From positions 54,014,649-54,078,648 of the forward strand of contig CM026401.1 of the NCBI GenBank assembly GCA_014843695.1: DNA of 64,000 nt. Reading direction: 5' to 3'. The translations under genes and the position numbers were made by a program. The notes below the pieces were generated by a model, which saw nothing but the letters and a program-made list of their open reading frames with translations, was not told the DNA's origin and searched no databases. Positions 43,877-55,442 of the stretch are shown here, in pieces; the stretch's first letter is position 1; each line of letters opens with the position of its first letter. The stretch comes from Archivesica marissinica. Taxonomy: Eukaryota > Mollusca > Bivalvia > Venerida > Vesicomyidae.

Positions 43877-44793
43877 ATGGGACAGGTGTGACCCTGGACA
43901 GGTGTGACCCGACAGGTGTGACCCCGTTTTGGGACAGGTGTGACCCCGTTTTGGGACAGGTGTGACCCCGGTTTGGGACAGGTGTGACCCCGTGTGGGAC
44001 AGGTGTGACCCTGTTATAGGATAGGTATGACACTGTTATATGATAGGTAGGACCACATTATTTATATGTTTATATATTGTATATTTATGTGTATTGGACA
44101 AGAAATTGGCCAGTTAATGGCAGTTAATAGCTCTGGCATTATCCATGGGTAATTATCCAATTTCAGTCCATTCAAGTCAATTGGTTGTTACTGGTTGGTT
44201 GATGATTGTATTTACTCAGTATGTAATTTAACTGCAGCACCCCACCGGCTTTGATGTTTCTCAAAATTACTGAACTGAATTTAACATATTAATTAATTAT
44301 AAATATAATTAATTAGGTGATATGTTTTAATACTGGTTGGTTGATGATTGTATTTACTCAGTATGTCAGATATCAATTAGATTATGTTGGACCAATTAAA
44401 GCAAGCCTGTAAATGAGCTAATGCCTGAATGCCTAGTTAATTAAGTAATCAAGGTAATTAATTTAACTGCAGCACCCTACCGGCTTTGATGTTTCCCAAA
44501 ATTACTGAACTGAATTTAACATATTAATTAATTATAAATATAATTAATTAGGTGATATGTTTTCAAATTGGCACATTCAAATTCAAAATTCAAAGTAAAT
44601 ATACATGTTAAAGTACACCTTAGTCTAAAATAATGTGGTCCTACCTATCATATAACCTGGTCATACCTATCCTATAACAGGGTCACACCTGTCCCAAACC
44701 GGGGTCACACCTGTCCCAAAATGGGGTCACACCTGTCCCTAAACGGGGTCACACCTGTCGGGTCACACCTGTCCAGGGTCACACCTGTCCCAT
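43877..44793. mobile_element. 0.9-kb foldback element with repeat-bearing inverted arms
   Basis: The left arm (43877 to about 44060) carries six copies of GGGACAGGTGTGACCC-like units, then ATAGGATAGGTATGAC and ATGATAGGTAGGACCACATTA. The right arm (about 44632-44793) is its reverse complement in the same order, including the odd short units GACAGGTGTGACCCGACAGG at the tip. The loop of about 570 bp contains a direct duplication of about 130 bp (ACTGCAGCACCCCACCGGCT at about 44232 and a near copy at about 44466). It is typical of a foldback transposon; no transposase. Confidence 0.88.
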
Positions 44794-45092
44794 TACCCTT
44801 CCATTAGCCCAGGCTGTGGATTCAATCTTTCGGATTTAGCTATGCTATGAATTTATGATTCAGCTCACTTTGAGGCTTTGCCGTAGACATATTAAGAAAT
44901 TATTTGATCTGGTCTGAATCAGCCATGGGTCAAATCATAAACACTAAGCGACTATATTATAAATCATATCCAATTAATTGGGGCAAGTAAAAACAATTAA
45001 GGCAAAAACTGACCGACAGGGTGCGTCTTGTTCCGATACTAAATAAAATCCTGCACTGGACATAATTGTACAATTTGTGTATAATAATACCT

Positions 45093-45260
45093 GTGCAGGT
45101 GTGGTCCAGTGGTAGGGCGTCGGATTTGGAATCAAACGGTCCCGGGTTCGATACTCGGCCAGGCCACGTATGTAGTGCCATTGAGCAAGGCACCTCACAC
45201 ACATTGCTTAGTACTGGTTAATCGCTTAGGTCGGCTAAGCCTGCCCAGGAAAACATGTCT
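45093..45260 (+). mobile_element. tRNA-derived SINE (family E)
   Basis: A box TGGTCCAGTGGTAGGGCG and B box CGGGTTCGATACTCGG with tRNA spacing, followed by GTGCCATTGAGCAAGGCACC and CTTAGTACTGGTTAATCGCT. Minus-strand open frames here are shadows. Confidence 0.8.
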
Positions 45261-45500
45261 AAGTCACTGCGAGGGGTTTGACATTAATGGGGCATACATA
45301 CAGGTGTGTGTAGGGGGGGAGCGCGGAAAACATACGTCCATGGGAAGTAGAAAACAATTCCATAGGACGTGCGTATATTTACTAGAAGTAGTCACCTCTA
45401 AGTTCTATAATAAAGCAACCAAATCTGTCGTATAGCTGCAAAATTATTGAAAACAAGCTCGGGCATGAACGAATTTTATTCAATCGAAAACTGGACAAAC

Positions 45501-45650
45501 CTTTGGATTTATTCCTTCAACTGAAGTGAGTGCGATACATATCGGTGTTGAAATAACTTGTGCAGCATGCTCTCTGTCAAATGCTGCGGGCAAATGGACG
45601 TTTTTCTCGAAGAAATCTTTCCAAGATTTACCCGTTGCGACCGCCGCCAT
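45501..45650 (-). CDS. NPHP4: NPHP4 exon 1 (start codon)
   Basis: NPHP4 is a scaffold at the ciliary transition zone that binds NPHP1 and RPGRIP1L and helps gate entry to the cilium; in humans its loss causes nephronophthisis. This exon gives residues 1-50, from ATG at 45650 (context AAATATGGCGG) to the donor CCAAAG/GTTTGT, phase 0. The pattern W-K-D-F-F-E-K-N-V-H-L-P matches human W-H-R-I-F-T-Q-N-V-L-V-P, and P-I-C-I-A-L-T-S-V-E-G matches human F-Q-C-V-L-K-W-L-D-G. A further in-frame ATG lies at 45758, but the homology starts at 45650. The next conserved exon is 18 kb away. Confidence 0.9.
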
Positions 45651-45832
45651 ATTTTGTAAATAATAGACTGCACAACGTATTAAATATTGTAAAAATGTAT
45701 ACAAATAATTGAAATTGATAACCAGTCTCAATTCGGTGCTCGCTGTAATAACATGCATTCATAATTTGACCACTAACACATTTTATGTTTATTTTTGGGG
45801 TTTAACGGTCACACATAGACTGGGAACACAGT

Positions 45833-45931
45833 CACAAGACACACACAAATTAGTTTGGCCTATGGTCATATATTAAGTAACATTGCTTAATATATGACCA
45901 TAGGCCAACAAAAATGTGTTTGTGTCTTGTG
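45833..45931. repeat. Long inverted repeat just upstream of NPHP4
   Basis: Arms of about 45 bp (CACAAGACACACACAAATTA... and its complement) with an 8-bp loop, near perfect over TTGGCCTATGGTCATATATT. About 180 bp upstream of the NPHP4 start codon. MITE or cruciform-forming sequence. Confidence 0.85.
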
Positions 45932-46184
45932 CCTGGGAACAGGCGTCGATATATTTTGCCTGGTCAGTCAAATAAATATATTTTAACACCGAGAATATTA
46001 ATTGGGCAGTATTGAGTTTCTGAACATATCAACGTTTGGCTAGAAGTTAAAATGTGAAAAATCGACAGACTGGAACCCAGGCTAGGTCACACACACAGCT
46101 TAGTTAATTTTGCGACTCTTTGAAATAGGCACTACCAATCAACAGTATATTTTATCTATCTAGGTTCCTGCTATCAACAGTGTG

Positions 46185-46960
46185 GAAGTCGTGATAGCGC
46201 AGTGGTAGAAAAACTAATAAAACAATATCTGTGACTGGAGAACAGGCCCGTAGCCACACTGAGGCAGCTGCCTCAGTTAAAATTACCAATAAACCAAAAA
46301 ATAAATGAAAAATTCAATACGGTAAATAAAATGTAAAAAATATCCCTTTGCTGTATAAAATGTTGACTGTTAGAGGGCTGAAAGGTCAGTACATAATTAT
46401 ACGTCTGACCTCATTATATCAGAAAACGCAGGAAATCGCATCTATACACCAACAATTTTAAAGGGGAACATGCCCCTGGACTGCCTCGGTTGAAATTTGC
46501 CTCTGGCAACGGTACTGGAGAATGCAATGGTATAGAATATAGTGGGGATATTATCATGTTGTTACGTGATCTGGCTGCGTGAATATCCTCACAAATACCA
46601 GAGAAACAATCAGGACAATGGAAGGACTGCCCCGACAATGTAGCAATACATCTGTGCATGTGGAAGACCCGGCCACTAGGTAATCAAACTTCTCCAATCC
46701 CAAACTCGGTTAGTTCTCAGAAGTCATGATGGCCTGTTCGCTTCAGGTGTGAGATGTCCGGAGATTGATCCTAGCTGTAGCTGTTATGAATGTGCCCTTA
46801 GACAGGGCATTTAAATTCCACACTGCATGCAGCCTCTTCTCTCTCATGGCAATAGATTCCATCAAGAATAATGTATCAAAAGCAACTAAACTTATGTTGT
46901 AATAACCTGTTTTGCAATGGAGCTAAAACTTGTATAACTTTGTATAAACTGGCCAAGAAT
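46185..46960 (+). mobile_element. Fragments of SINE family B
   Basis: A head fragment at about 46187 (GTCGTGATAGCGCAGTGGTA) and a near-complete copy at 46730-46950 (TTCGCTTCAGGTGTGAGATG, AAATTCCACACTGCATGCAG). Between them is sequence with no recognised feature. Confidence 0.65.
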
Positions 46961-47107
46961 AAATCTCAGAAGCAACCAATCACTGGAGCTTGATTTTGAG
47001 ATCTCGGAGATGAGCTTTATGATCTACGGTCTACAATCCTGCAGGACTCCATGATGTCCGTTTTGTAGGAGGGAAAGGTCAACACCGTCTAAACAATCAT
47101 GAAGACT

Positions 47108-47333
47108 TTAACCCATTCAACACCAAGCAACTGACATGGACTGGTGCACGATATTTTTAGACCAATAAATTAATAAGAAAATTACATTTGGACCAATTCA
47201 TTTATCAAAGTGGTAATTTTGTTGAAAATTAGTAATATTACCGACAAAAAGTGCAGATTCTGATGAGACAACTCATCTCGATCTACACTTTTTGTAAGCC
47301 TATTTAGAGGTCTGTGGTGTTGAAAGGGGAAAC
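47108..47333. mobile_element. TTAA-type palindromic MITE, copy 5 (degraded)
   Basis: Starts TTAACCCATTCAACACCAAG and ends GTGGTGTTGAAAGGGG. Half of the central palindrome is deleted (GATGAGACAACTCATC remains). Confidence 0.85.
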
Positions 47334-47644
47334 CATATAGGCTATGGCAGTAGACAAAACTTGTTTACTGTAGATATGTGATTATGTCACACTCAAGGTT
47401 TATCAGTTGTCTGCAGATTGAACAATGATATAGGAAGTGTTGAAGAAGGCCAATGGTTCGAATGACTCTTGGAGTACAACATCCTGCTCTACAGAATTTA
47501 CCCAAATCCATGGGCCATAACTCTGGCATTAACCAGGTCGACCAAGCCCATTATCGAACATGCGCATGCATGCTCAGATGGATATATGGCCATTCAGATA
47601 ATGGACGGACACACGCACGGACATACTCGCGAATGGGTACTTAA

Positions 47645-47815
47645 GAGCATTGGTTTGGCTACTACATTGTCAATGTATGCCGTATTGGTAATGGCGTCAA
47701 GAGATGCTTCTATGAGGGAAAGGGTTATGAGCATTGATTTGGCTACTACATTGTTAATGTATGTCGTATTGGTAATGGCGTCAAGAGATGCCTCTATGAG
47801 GGAAAGTGTTGATAT
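47645..47815. repeat. Two units of the 84-bp repeat, isolated
   Basis: Reverse-complement copies of the 84-bp unit found at 1759-2095 and 5325-5575 (TTTGGCTACTACATTGTCAA, ATGGCGTCAAGAGATGC). Confidence 0.85.
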
Positions 47816-47817
47816 GT

Positions 47818-48045
47818 ATGTTTTGCTATAACCATATAATTTATGATATGGTTTGCTATATCCATATATGATATGGTTTGCTATAACCATATACGATATG
47901 GTTTGCTATAACCATATAATTTATGATATGGTTTGCTATAACCATATATGATATGGCTTGCTATAACCATATATGATATGGTTTGCTATAACCATATACG
48001 ATATGGTTTGCTATAACCATATATGATATGGTTTGATGCAATACA
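47818..48045. repeat. Minisatellite, about 26-bp palindromic unit
   Basis: About eight copies of GGTTTGCTATAACCATATA plus TGATAT. CCATATATGATATGG is near-palindromic. Confidence 0.9.
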
Positions 48046-48049
48046 TGAA

Positions 48050-49060
48050 TTGTTAGATACTTAAGTGGCTACCCCATTGTTCTCTCTGTTGTTCTATTAG
48101 CCACATAAAGCTGACCCTAAACCACTATCCATGTAAGTACCCTCCAGTGTGTACAACCAGCCAGATGATGGACACAGCCACACACGGCCAGTCGGATTGC
48201 AGGCACACGTATCGCACACATGGATGCCTGGTGATCAAAATGGCTCATTTGCCCAGGTGGGTTAATAACGGCAATCATAACATATTCCGTGAGTTAATGG
48301 ATTTCGTGCTCAATAAAGGAAATAACGCATACACAACAATTTCTTCTACATTTTAATATCTTCATGAAATCTTACCCCAGAATAAATATTAGTTAACTTA
48401 TGTACTGATAACTAAAAGCGTAAAATAATATTATATAATTAAGGAATAAAATCAATCTGTGTTTGTTTATTTGGGGTATACAATACATTTGTGCTGCTTA
48501 AAGTGCGCAGGCTGAAGGCCTCCACACACACTTTAAAGTGACACTATATCGAAATAAATGTGTTTTGATAAAAAAGTTCCAGGTATTTAACGAATATACT
48601 TTCCAATGACTGTGTGATTTTGACAATCAAAATATTCTCATAGAAACGAAAAAATAAAATATTCGCACTGTCGTATACGTGGCATGTTTATCAACAAACA
48701 TATGTAAACAATGCTTATTGTGCATGCATGACACAACAACGGTTGTTTTAGATGTGTGCTATGATTGATGATAAGAGGGCGTGGCAAACCGATACAGGAA
48801 AGTTATACTTTCAATTTCAGTTTGTTATATTGATAAAAACAGACCATTTACAAAATGAAATTAATTATTCACGTTATAAGTAGTGTTTGTTGATTATAGT
48901 GTCACCCCTATTTAAAGGACCAGCCATTTCTGACTTATGACACACCTCTTTTTATGAACATCAGTACTTCCCAAATCCTATACTTGTATGCCAGGCTGGT
49001 AGGCAATAGGTAACCATTATTTAACTTGCTGGCAGCTCACCAACTAGCCATATCAGAACA
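48050..49060. other. Flank without recognised genes
   Basis: No supported exon in either strand. A tRNA-like SINE head (minus strand, CTCCGTGGCCTAGTGGTTAA) follows at about 49070-49130. Confidence 0.4.
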
Positions 49061-49239
49061 AACCCCTGACGAGTTTCGCACCTTTGACCTCCATTACGTA
49101 GGCAGACGCCTTAACCACTAGGCCACGGAGAAGAATGTGTAGTAGCATTGCTACTTGTTCGTAAAATTCAAATTTTATAATATTGCTGTTCCATACGATA
49201 TAGTCTCGTTTTAAAGACCAATAAAATAGCTAGACCTTT

Positions 49240-49480
49240 TTAACCCTTTCAACACCACATACCTCTAAATAGGCTTACAAAAATTGTAGATCCAGATGAG
49301 CCGGCTCATGACGAGCCGTCTATTCAGGATCTGCACTTTTTGCAAGTAATATCACTTATTTTTAGACAAAATTACCCATTTCGATAAATGAACTTGTCCA
49401 ATTGTAATTTTCGTATTAATTTGTTGGTCTAAATATATGATGGACCAGTCCATGTCAGTTACTTGGTGTTGAAGAGTATA
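49240..49480. mobile_element. TTAA-type palindromic MITE, copy 6
   Basis: TTAACCCTTTCAACACCACA start; the right end is eroded (GGTGTTGAAGAG). Palindrome GCCGGCTCATGACGAGCCG. Confidence 0.85.
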
Positions 49481-49774
49481 AATTTGACACATTGATTCAT
49501 AATCCAAGTGATTTGTCTTTAAACAAAGTGAACAGTATAATTATTAGACCTCAGGTGACACTACACCTGCACCAATGTATTACCTAATAAACGAAACACA
49601 GGTGGATTTTAATCATTATATCTACATTGCATTTTCTGAACATTTCACGACTGTATGTGATACAAAAACTGTGTTAAGCCTAGATTGACGTTACTTTGTT
49701 ACTATTAAATGCACCAGGCGGTATTATTGACAACGCTAATGAAACACGTGCGATTTGTGACAAAAAAACAACAA

Positions 49775-50015
49775 CTAGAGGGAGAAGAACTATTTAAGTT
49801 TTCTTTCATTCTAATTCCATTCAGTCTACTGCTGTTAAATTATATGTAAAATGTTCATTTCTTGATTACATGTACAAATATATATATATTATTCTCCTGC
49901 CTATATCAATCAATTGATAGGGAGAAGAACTATATAAGTTTTCTTTCGTTCTAATTCCTTTCAGTCTACTGCTGTTAAATTATATATAAAATGTTCATTT
50001 CTTGATTACAGTCAA
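49775..50015. repeat. Two-copy direct repeat of about 90 bp
   Basis: GGGAGAAGAACTATTTAAGT to ATGTTCATTTCTTGATTACA occurs twice, at about 49780 and 49920. Confidence 0.85.
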
Positions 50016-50022
50016 ACCTGTC

Positions 50023-50263
50023 TTAACCCATTCAACACCAAGTAACTCACATGGACTGGTCCATGATATTCATAAACCAATAAATGAATCAGAAAATCAC
50101 ATTTGGACAAGTTCATTTATCAAAATGGGTAATTATGTCTAAAAATAGTCATATCACTGGCAAAAAGTACAGATCCTGATGAGACGGCTCGTCACGAGCC
50201 GGCTCATCTGGATCTACACTTTTTGTAAGCCTATTTAGAGGTCTGTGGTGTTGAAAGGGTTAA
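50023..50263. mobile_element. TTAA-type palindromic MITE, copy 7 (nested, empty site known)
   Basis: Bounded by TTAACCCATTCAACACCAAG and GGTGTTGAAAGGGTTAA. Left flank GTCAAACCTGTC and right flank GCAGCCAGCCAAGGGA join through a single TTAA to give the sequence present intact at 24073-24105. TTAA is thus the duplicated target. Confidence 0.93.
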
Positions 50264-50534
50264 GCAGCCAGCCAAGGGAATCGAGCTAAAATAAATTTGT
50301 ATAAACTATCCATGTGCCACCAATAGCCTGGTTCCTTTAATCCTAGAAACCCCCTCTATATAGGAATAAAGGACATCTAGGCTTTTGGTGCCATATTGAT
50401 GAAATTTCAAACTCCTGTGGTTTTTCGCAAAAACTAAAGCATGCATAAAAGATCATAATATTATAAGTGAGAATAAGAAGATGAACAAAAGTGCAGAACA
50501 TCTGTAGGTTTCTCTAATCCTAGAAACCCCCTTT

Positions 50535-50728
50535 ATTCTCGGACCGGGAAGTATGCGAGATGGTACGATGGTCGCCAGATCAGACAGGTGGGTTTTCTCC
50601 GGGTACTCTGGTTTCCTCCCACATGAATGACCACATTTACATTTTCATCCGTGCCCAACGAGAGTGATTAATATAAGTTGTTAGAACTTGCTTCGCAATC
50701 GTTGCAAAATAAATAAAGTTTAAACTTT
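50535..50728 (+). mobile_element. SINE (family C)
   Basis: CTCGGACCGGGAAGTATGCG head, CTCTGGTTTCCTCCCACATG body, GTTAGAACTTGCTTCGCAAT tail. It splits a duplicated segment (AACATCTGTA... near 50500 and 50880). Confidence 0.75.
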
Positions 50729-50977
50729 ATATAGGGATAGAAGACCTCTAGGTATGTTGGTACCATATGGATGATATTGCAAGCTCCTGTGGTTTTTACA
50801 AAAACTAAAAAATGCATAAAAGAGCATAATATATATATAAGCGTGAATAAAGAATAAGAAGATGAACAAAACAGCAGAACATCTGTATTGATAAATAACA
50901 TTAAACTTACAGTAGGCCTACATACATTGAAGCATATATTATCACAGTCTGTGTGGCATGCAATTGTACATATGAAT

Positions 50978-51856
50978 CAGTTCTACATATCAATATTCAG
51001 TTCTACATATCAACATGCAGTTCTACATATCAATATGCAGTTCTACATATCAACATTCAGTTCTACATATCAATATTCAGTTCTACATATCAACATTCAG
51101 TTCTACATATCAATATTCAGTTCTACATATCAATATTCAAATATTCAGTTCTACATATCAACATGCAGTTCTACATATCAATATTCAGTTCTACATATCA
51201 ACATGCAGTTCTACATATCAACATGCAGTTCTACATATCAATATTCAGTTCTACATATCAACATGCAGTTCTACATATCAATATTCAGTTCTACATATCA
51301 ATATTCAAATATTCAGTTCACAAATATTCAGTTCTACATATCAATATTCAGTTCTACATATCAATATTCAGTTCTACATATCAATATTCAGTTCTACATA
51401 TCAATATTCAGTTCTACATATCAATATTCAGTTCTACATATCAATATTCAAATATTCAGTTCACAAATATTCAGTTCTACATATCAATATTCAGTTCTAC
51501 ATATCAACATGCATTTCTACATATCAATATTCAGTTCTACATATCAATATGCAGTTCTAAATATCAACATGCAGTTCTAAATATCAACATGCAGTTCTAC
51601 ATATCAATATTCAAATATTCAGTTCTACATATCAATATGCAGTTCTACATATCAATATGCAGTTCTACATATCAACATGCAGTTCTACATATCAATATTC
51701 AAATATTCAGTTCTACATATCAATATTCAGTTCTACATATCAATATTCAGTTCTACATATCAATATTCAAATATGCAGTTCTACATATCAACATGCAGTT
51801 CTACATATCAACATGCAGTTCTACATATCAACATTCAGTTCTACATATCAATATAT
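50978..51856. repeat. Minisatellite, 20-bp unit
   Basis: About 43 copies of TTCTACATATCAATATTCAG with CAACATGCAG variants and an occasional AAATATTCAG insertion. Stop-free in several forward frames, giving open frames of up to 322 codons (Y-I-S-I-F-S-S-T-Y-Q) that I do not call as genes. Confidence 0.95.
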
Positions 51857-51969
51857 GTAAAATAATTGCTCAAAATAAATGGACTTCAAAAATGAGGGTA
51901 GGCATGACGGACAGTAATTAATTTTATCCTTATTATTGTAACTATAGTCCCAAAAGCTTTGAATATACA

Positions 51970-52202
51970 TTAACCCTTTGCCTGCTGCGTAAATAAAATC
52001 ACATTTGCAAACAACATAGATCCAGATCAGTCGCGGCATAACACTGTGTCTGATCAGGATCTATGTTGTTTGCTATTCAGCCAAATGTTCTAGCTCCACT
52101 ATCCGAATAGCAAACAGCATAGAGCATGATCAGACGGCACGTTCTGTGCTCTATGCTGTTTGCATAAGTGATTTTATCTGGCGCTAGCGTGCAAAGGGTT
52201 AA
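51970..52202. mobile_element. TTAA-flanked hairpin MITE
   Basis: Termini TTAACCCTTTGCCTGCTGCG and CGCTAGCGTGCAAAGGGTTAA. Internal hairpins AACATAGATCCAGATCAG / CTGATCAGGATCTATGTT and AGCATAGAGCATGATC arms, as at 38127-38374 but with different TIR sequence. Confidence 0.88.
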
Positions 52203-52249
52203 GCGATCCACCTTCAACAAGGCATAAAAGTGAAGGATTTTTTTAATTA

Positions 52250-52487
52250 TTTATTTAACGTCGCTACCGGTTTCCCATTTGAGCGACAGGCAGTTTACCT
52301 AACAACACCTTTCCTGGGCAGGCTCCAGTGGTTAACCAGTACTTGGTGCACCAACCTCCGTAAGAAACTGCCAACTTTTTTCATATAAATGAGACACGGT
52401 CTGAGCGAGCTCGAACCCGTGATCATCAGTGCTGATAGGTTACAGTGGTATACAAGTCAGCGTCATAACAACTCGACCACGGAGGTG
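52250..52487 (-). mobile_element. SINE (family A)
   Basis: Minus-strand copy: CCACGGAGGTGG head and CACCTTTCCTGGGCAGGCTC body. Its 3' end joins a CGCTACCGG-type sequence and so differs from other copies. Confidence 0.8.
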
Positions 52488-52724
52488 GTTTAGGTGAAGA
52501 ATAAATGCAGAATGCCGTAAAACATAACTTTTTTAATTTGTCGTTTTATAACTTTTCTACAATAAAAAAATAGAATGTTTCTAATAGTGATATGTATTAT
52601 TTACATGTATCATTAATTAATTATGATTTGCATAATTTTTTTATATAAAAATAACTTTTCAAATTTTTTGTCTAGAAACATAGAGATAATAATGAATTAA
52701 TGATGGGCAGTGATTCTACAACAT

Positions 52725-52805
52725 AGCTGGGTCAGTATTCCAGTGGTTAACGTATTGGACTGCGAATCCAGAGATCGCGGGTTCGATCCATTGTCGGACC
52801 CTAAT
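52725..52805 (+). mobile_element. tRNA-like SINE head (family D)
   Basis: TCCAGTGGTTAACGTATTGG with B box CGGGTTCGATCC. The anticodon-loop region reads GACTGCGAATCC. The flanks do not form a clean acceptor stem, so I do not call a tRNA gene. Confidence 0.55.
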
Positions 52806-53008
52806 AATATTAAGAGTGTTTCAGTCGGTAATTAGTTATTTGCAAATGACCTCCCTTTATGAATATTAACGTGGGTGACTGAGGCCAACAGTAGGGTAAA
52901 TTTGCATATTATCTGTAGTCAGTTTTCTTGTCCAATAGAAGAGTAAATCATTTATGGGCCTTTAAAACACAATACCTAGTACTCGTTTAACTCTAGAATA
53001 AAAACACG

Positions 53009-53566
53009 GCTCATTCTAGGTCACAATTTTTGGGAGAATTGAGAAAGCGAGCGATTGCGTCTTTAAATGGTGTTATTTAATATAATTCATTATGTTATGT
53101 TATATTTCGGGTTTTACGCCTGCATCCGCACCATTTTGGGCTATATCGCCGGCGGGCAGTTTACCTAACAACACCTTTCCTGGGCAGGCTCCAGCGGTTA
53201 ACCAGTACTTGGGTGCACCAACCTCGGTAAGAAACGGCCAACTTTTTCATATAAATGAGACACGGTCTGAGCGGGGCTCAAACCCGTGACCATCAGTGAT
53301 GATAGGTTACAGTGGTATACAAGTCAGCGACCGTAACCACTCGACCACGAAGGCGGACGAATAATATAATTCAACAAAATATGGTTAAAATGCACAGTAT
53401 GACCATTAAATACAACATTTGAATAGGAGCAGTGCTTTATAATGGGCCAGTGTATCTTACTGGACAAAATTTTGTATGAAAATTGTAAAAATATAATAAT
53501 AAGGGGGCGAGATCAGGTTCCACAGGGTCCCTCTATTTCGCCCAAGTCGCCCTCTAGAATGAGCCA
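53009..53566. mobile_element. CAGGG-type MITE interrupted by a SINE
   Basis: Ends GGCTCATTCTAGGTCACAAT and CGCCCTCTAGAATGAGCC are inverted repeats. The interior is interrupted at 53090-53362. Confidence 0.82.
53090..53362 (-). mobile_element. SINE (family A), nested
   Basis: Minus-strand full copy flanked by a perfect 11-bp duplication AATATAATTCA (53079-53089, 53363-53373). Confidence 0.92.
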
Positions 53567-53984
53567 TGAAAAATTCAATAAATATACTTGAATATAATTA
53601 TCATGATAAATTATAATGTTAGTCGTCATTTTGTAAATAGATATCCATAAAGAGAGGTAATTTACTAAAACCTGAATCATTTATTATTGACAAATGGAAA
53701 TATAGCATAGTAATCACTTCCTAAGTAAAAGCATACAGGATTAACATTTTGACTGGATTCGGCTTTACTTCAAACTTAAAAAATGGACTATATAAATGTA
53801 TAATTATGGTAAGTAAATGCCCTTTAATGATGTAAGGGAGACAAAAAGGTATTTATTAAAATATATATAATTATGTCTTTTTTATTTACGGAGTTGTTTC
53901 CCTTAACATATGTTAGTTTTATGGACAAATCCCCATGTTTGATCCATAGGGACAGATTGCGATTTTCATGCTTGTTTTATCACA

Positions 53985-54575
53985 CAAGCTCCATCACTTT
54001 TATCCATAAATCTCCATCTTTTATCCATAGTGACAAATTATGGATTAAATGTCACTTTTATCCACAAAACTCCGTCTTTTATCCATAGTGACAAATTATG
54101 GATTAAATGTCACTTTTATCCACAAATCTCCGTCTTTTATCCATAGTGACAAATTATGGATTAAATGTCACTTTTATCCACACATCTCCATCTTTTATCC
54201 ATGGTGACAAATTATGGATTAAATGTCACTTTTATCCACAAATCTCTGTCTTTTATCCATAGTGACAAATTATGGATTAAATGTCACTTTTATCCACAAA
54301 TCTCTGTCTTTTATCCATAGTGACAAATTATGGATTAAATGTCACTTTTATCCACAAATCTCCGTCTTTTATCCATAGTGACAAATTATGGATTAAATGT
54401 CACTTTTATCCACAAATCTCCGTCTTTTATCCATGGTGACAAATTATGGATTAAATGTCACTTTTATCCACAAATCTCCATCTTTTATCCATGGTGACAA
54501 ATTATGGATTAAATGTCACTTTTATCCACAAATCTCCATCTTTTATCCATAGTGGCAAATTATGGGTTAACCATG
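53985..54575. repeat. Minisatellite, 58-bp unit
   Basis: About ten copies of CACTTTTATCCACAAATCTC plus GTGACAAATTATGGATTAAA. Confidence 0.95.
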
Positions 54576-54664
54576 TTTCTTCTATCTACAAGCTCCAGGA
54601 TATAACATTAACAGCAATCTGTGTGGATAAGGTGCTTCTGAGGCACAGCAACAACGAAAAATAA

Positions 54665-55115
54665 TCTCTATATCTCTACATGAAATCACTATCTCTATCT
54701 ATTCAACCTCTACAGAAAAATACAATCTCTACTGAACATCTGAACTCTATCGAACAGCCAATCTCTAATCTAGAATAAGCCGATCTCCATTGAATATCCC
54801 ATATTTATGGAATATTCAACCTCCATGGATATCCAATCTCTATAGAATATTGAAACTCCATGGATATCCAGCTCTATAGAATATCCAAACTCTATGGAAT
54901 ATCCAATCTCTATGGATCATCCACTCTTGATTGATTATCCAATCTCCATGGATATCCAATCTCTATAGAATATCCAAACTCTACTTAAAAATCCCATGTT
55001 AAGAGAATAATCCATTCTCTAGTGAATATTCAATCTCTACAGGAAAATCCAATCTCTACAGAATATCCAATCTCTACAGAATATCCAATCTCTATAGGAA
55101 AATCCATTCTCTAAT
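54665..55115. repeat. Degenerate short tandem repeat
   Basis: Many imperfect copies of an 18-20 bp unit (AATATCCAATCTCTATAG). Older and more diverged than the other arrays. Confidence 0.8.
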
Positions 55116-55122
55116 TTCTTAC

Positions 55123-55155
55123 AGGAATTTCTTGTGGTTGTTCATTCTCACCATC
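55123..55155 (-). CDS. 33-nt microexon of an unidentified gene
   Basis: A strong acceptor (TTCTTTTTATTTACAG, ending 55156) and donor (CCT/GTAAGA) bracket exactly 11 codons, D-G-E-N-E-Q-P-Q-E-I-P, phase 0 on both sides. The phase agrees with the end of the exon at 62854-63066, so the two can be consecutive exons of a gene upstream of NPHP4. Composition is acidic and polar, typical of an alternatively used linker. I did not find the next exon to the left, before the NPHP4 start. Confidence 0.6.
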
Positions 55156-55442
55156 CTGTAAATAAAAAGAACAAACATATTATTTAATTCAAATGTTGGC
55201 ATTCAAACATCACATTATAAAAAGATATAATTTTTTATCACCTAACTTTGTTTGTATTCAGTGCAATACAGCCACGTTATAAATTCTTATATGTCAACAT
55301 GTTTAATAACACCTGGAAGGATTCTGATTGGTCGATGCATGACATTGACAGCTTGCAATACACATTCCACATATACATGTTGTTTCTGTTCATGCTTAGA
55401 TCAATAAAATGTTAAATATGCACTAGTGGTATACAGTTGTAT

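Noticed and set aside
44957..45204. Two overlapping minus-strand frames
   Set aside because: They are the antisense of a tRNA-derived SINE.
46414..46659. 81-codon minus-strand frame as the last exon of the upstream gene
   Set aside because: No acceptor in the right phase and no helix-forming character; composition looks random.
50888..51921. Frames of up to 322 codons (Y-I-S-I-F-S-S-T-Y-Q)
   Set aside because: 20-bp repeat without stops in three frames; no codon bias or conserved ends.
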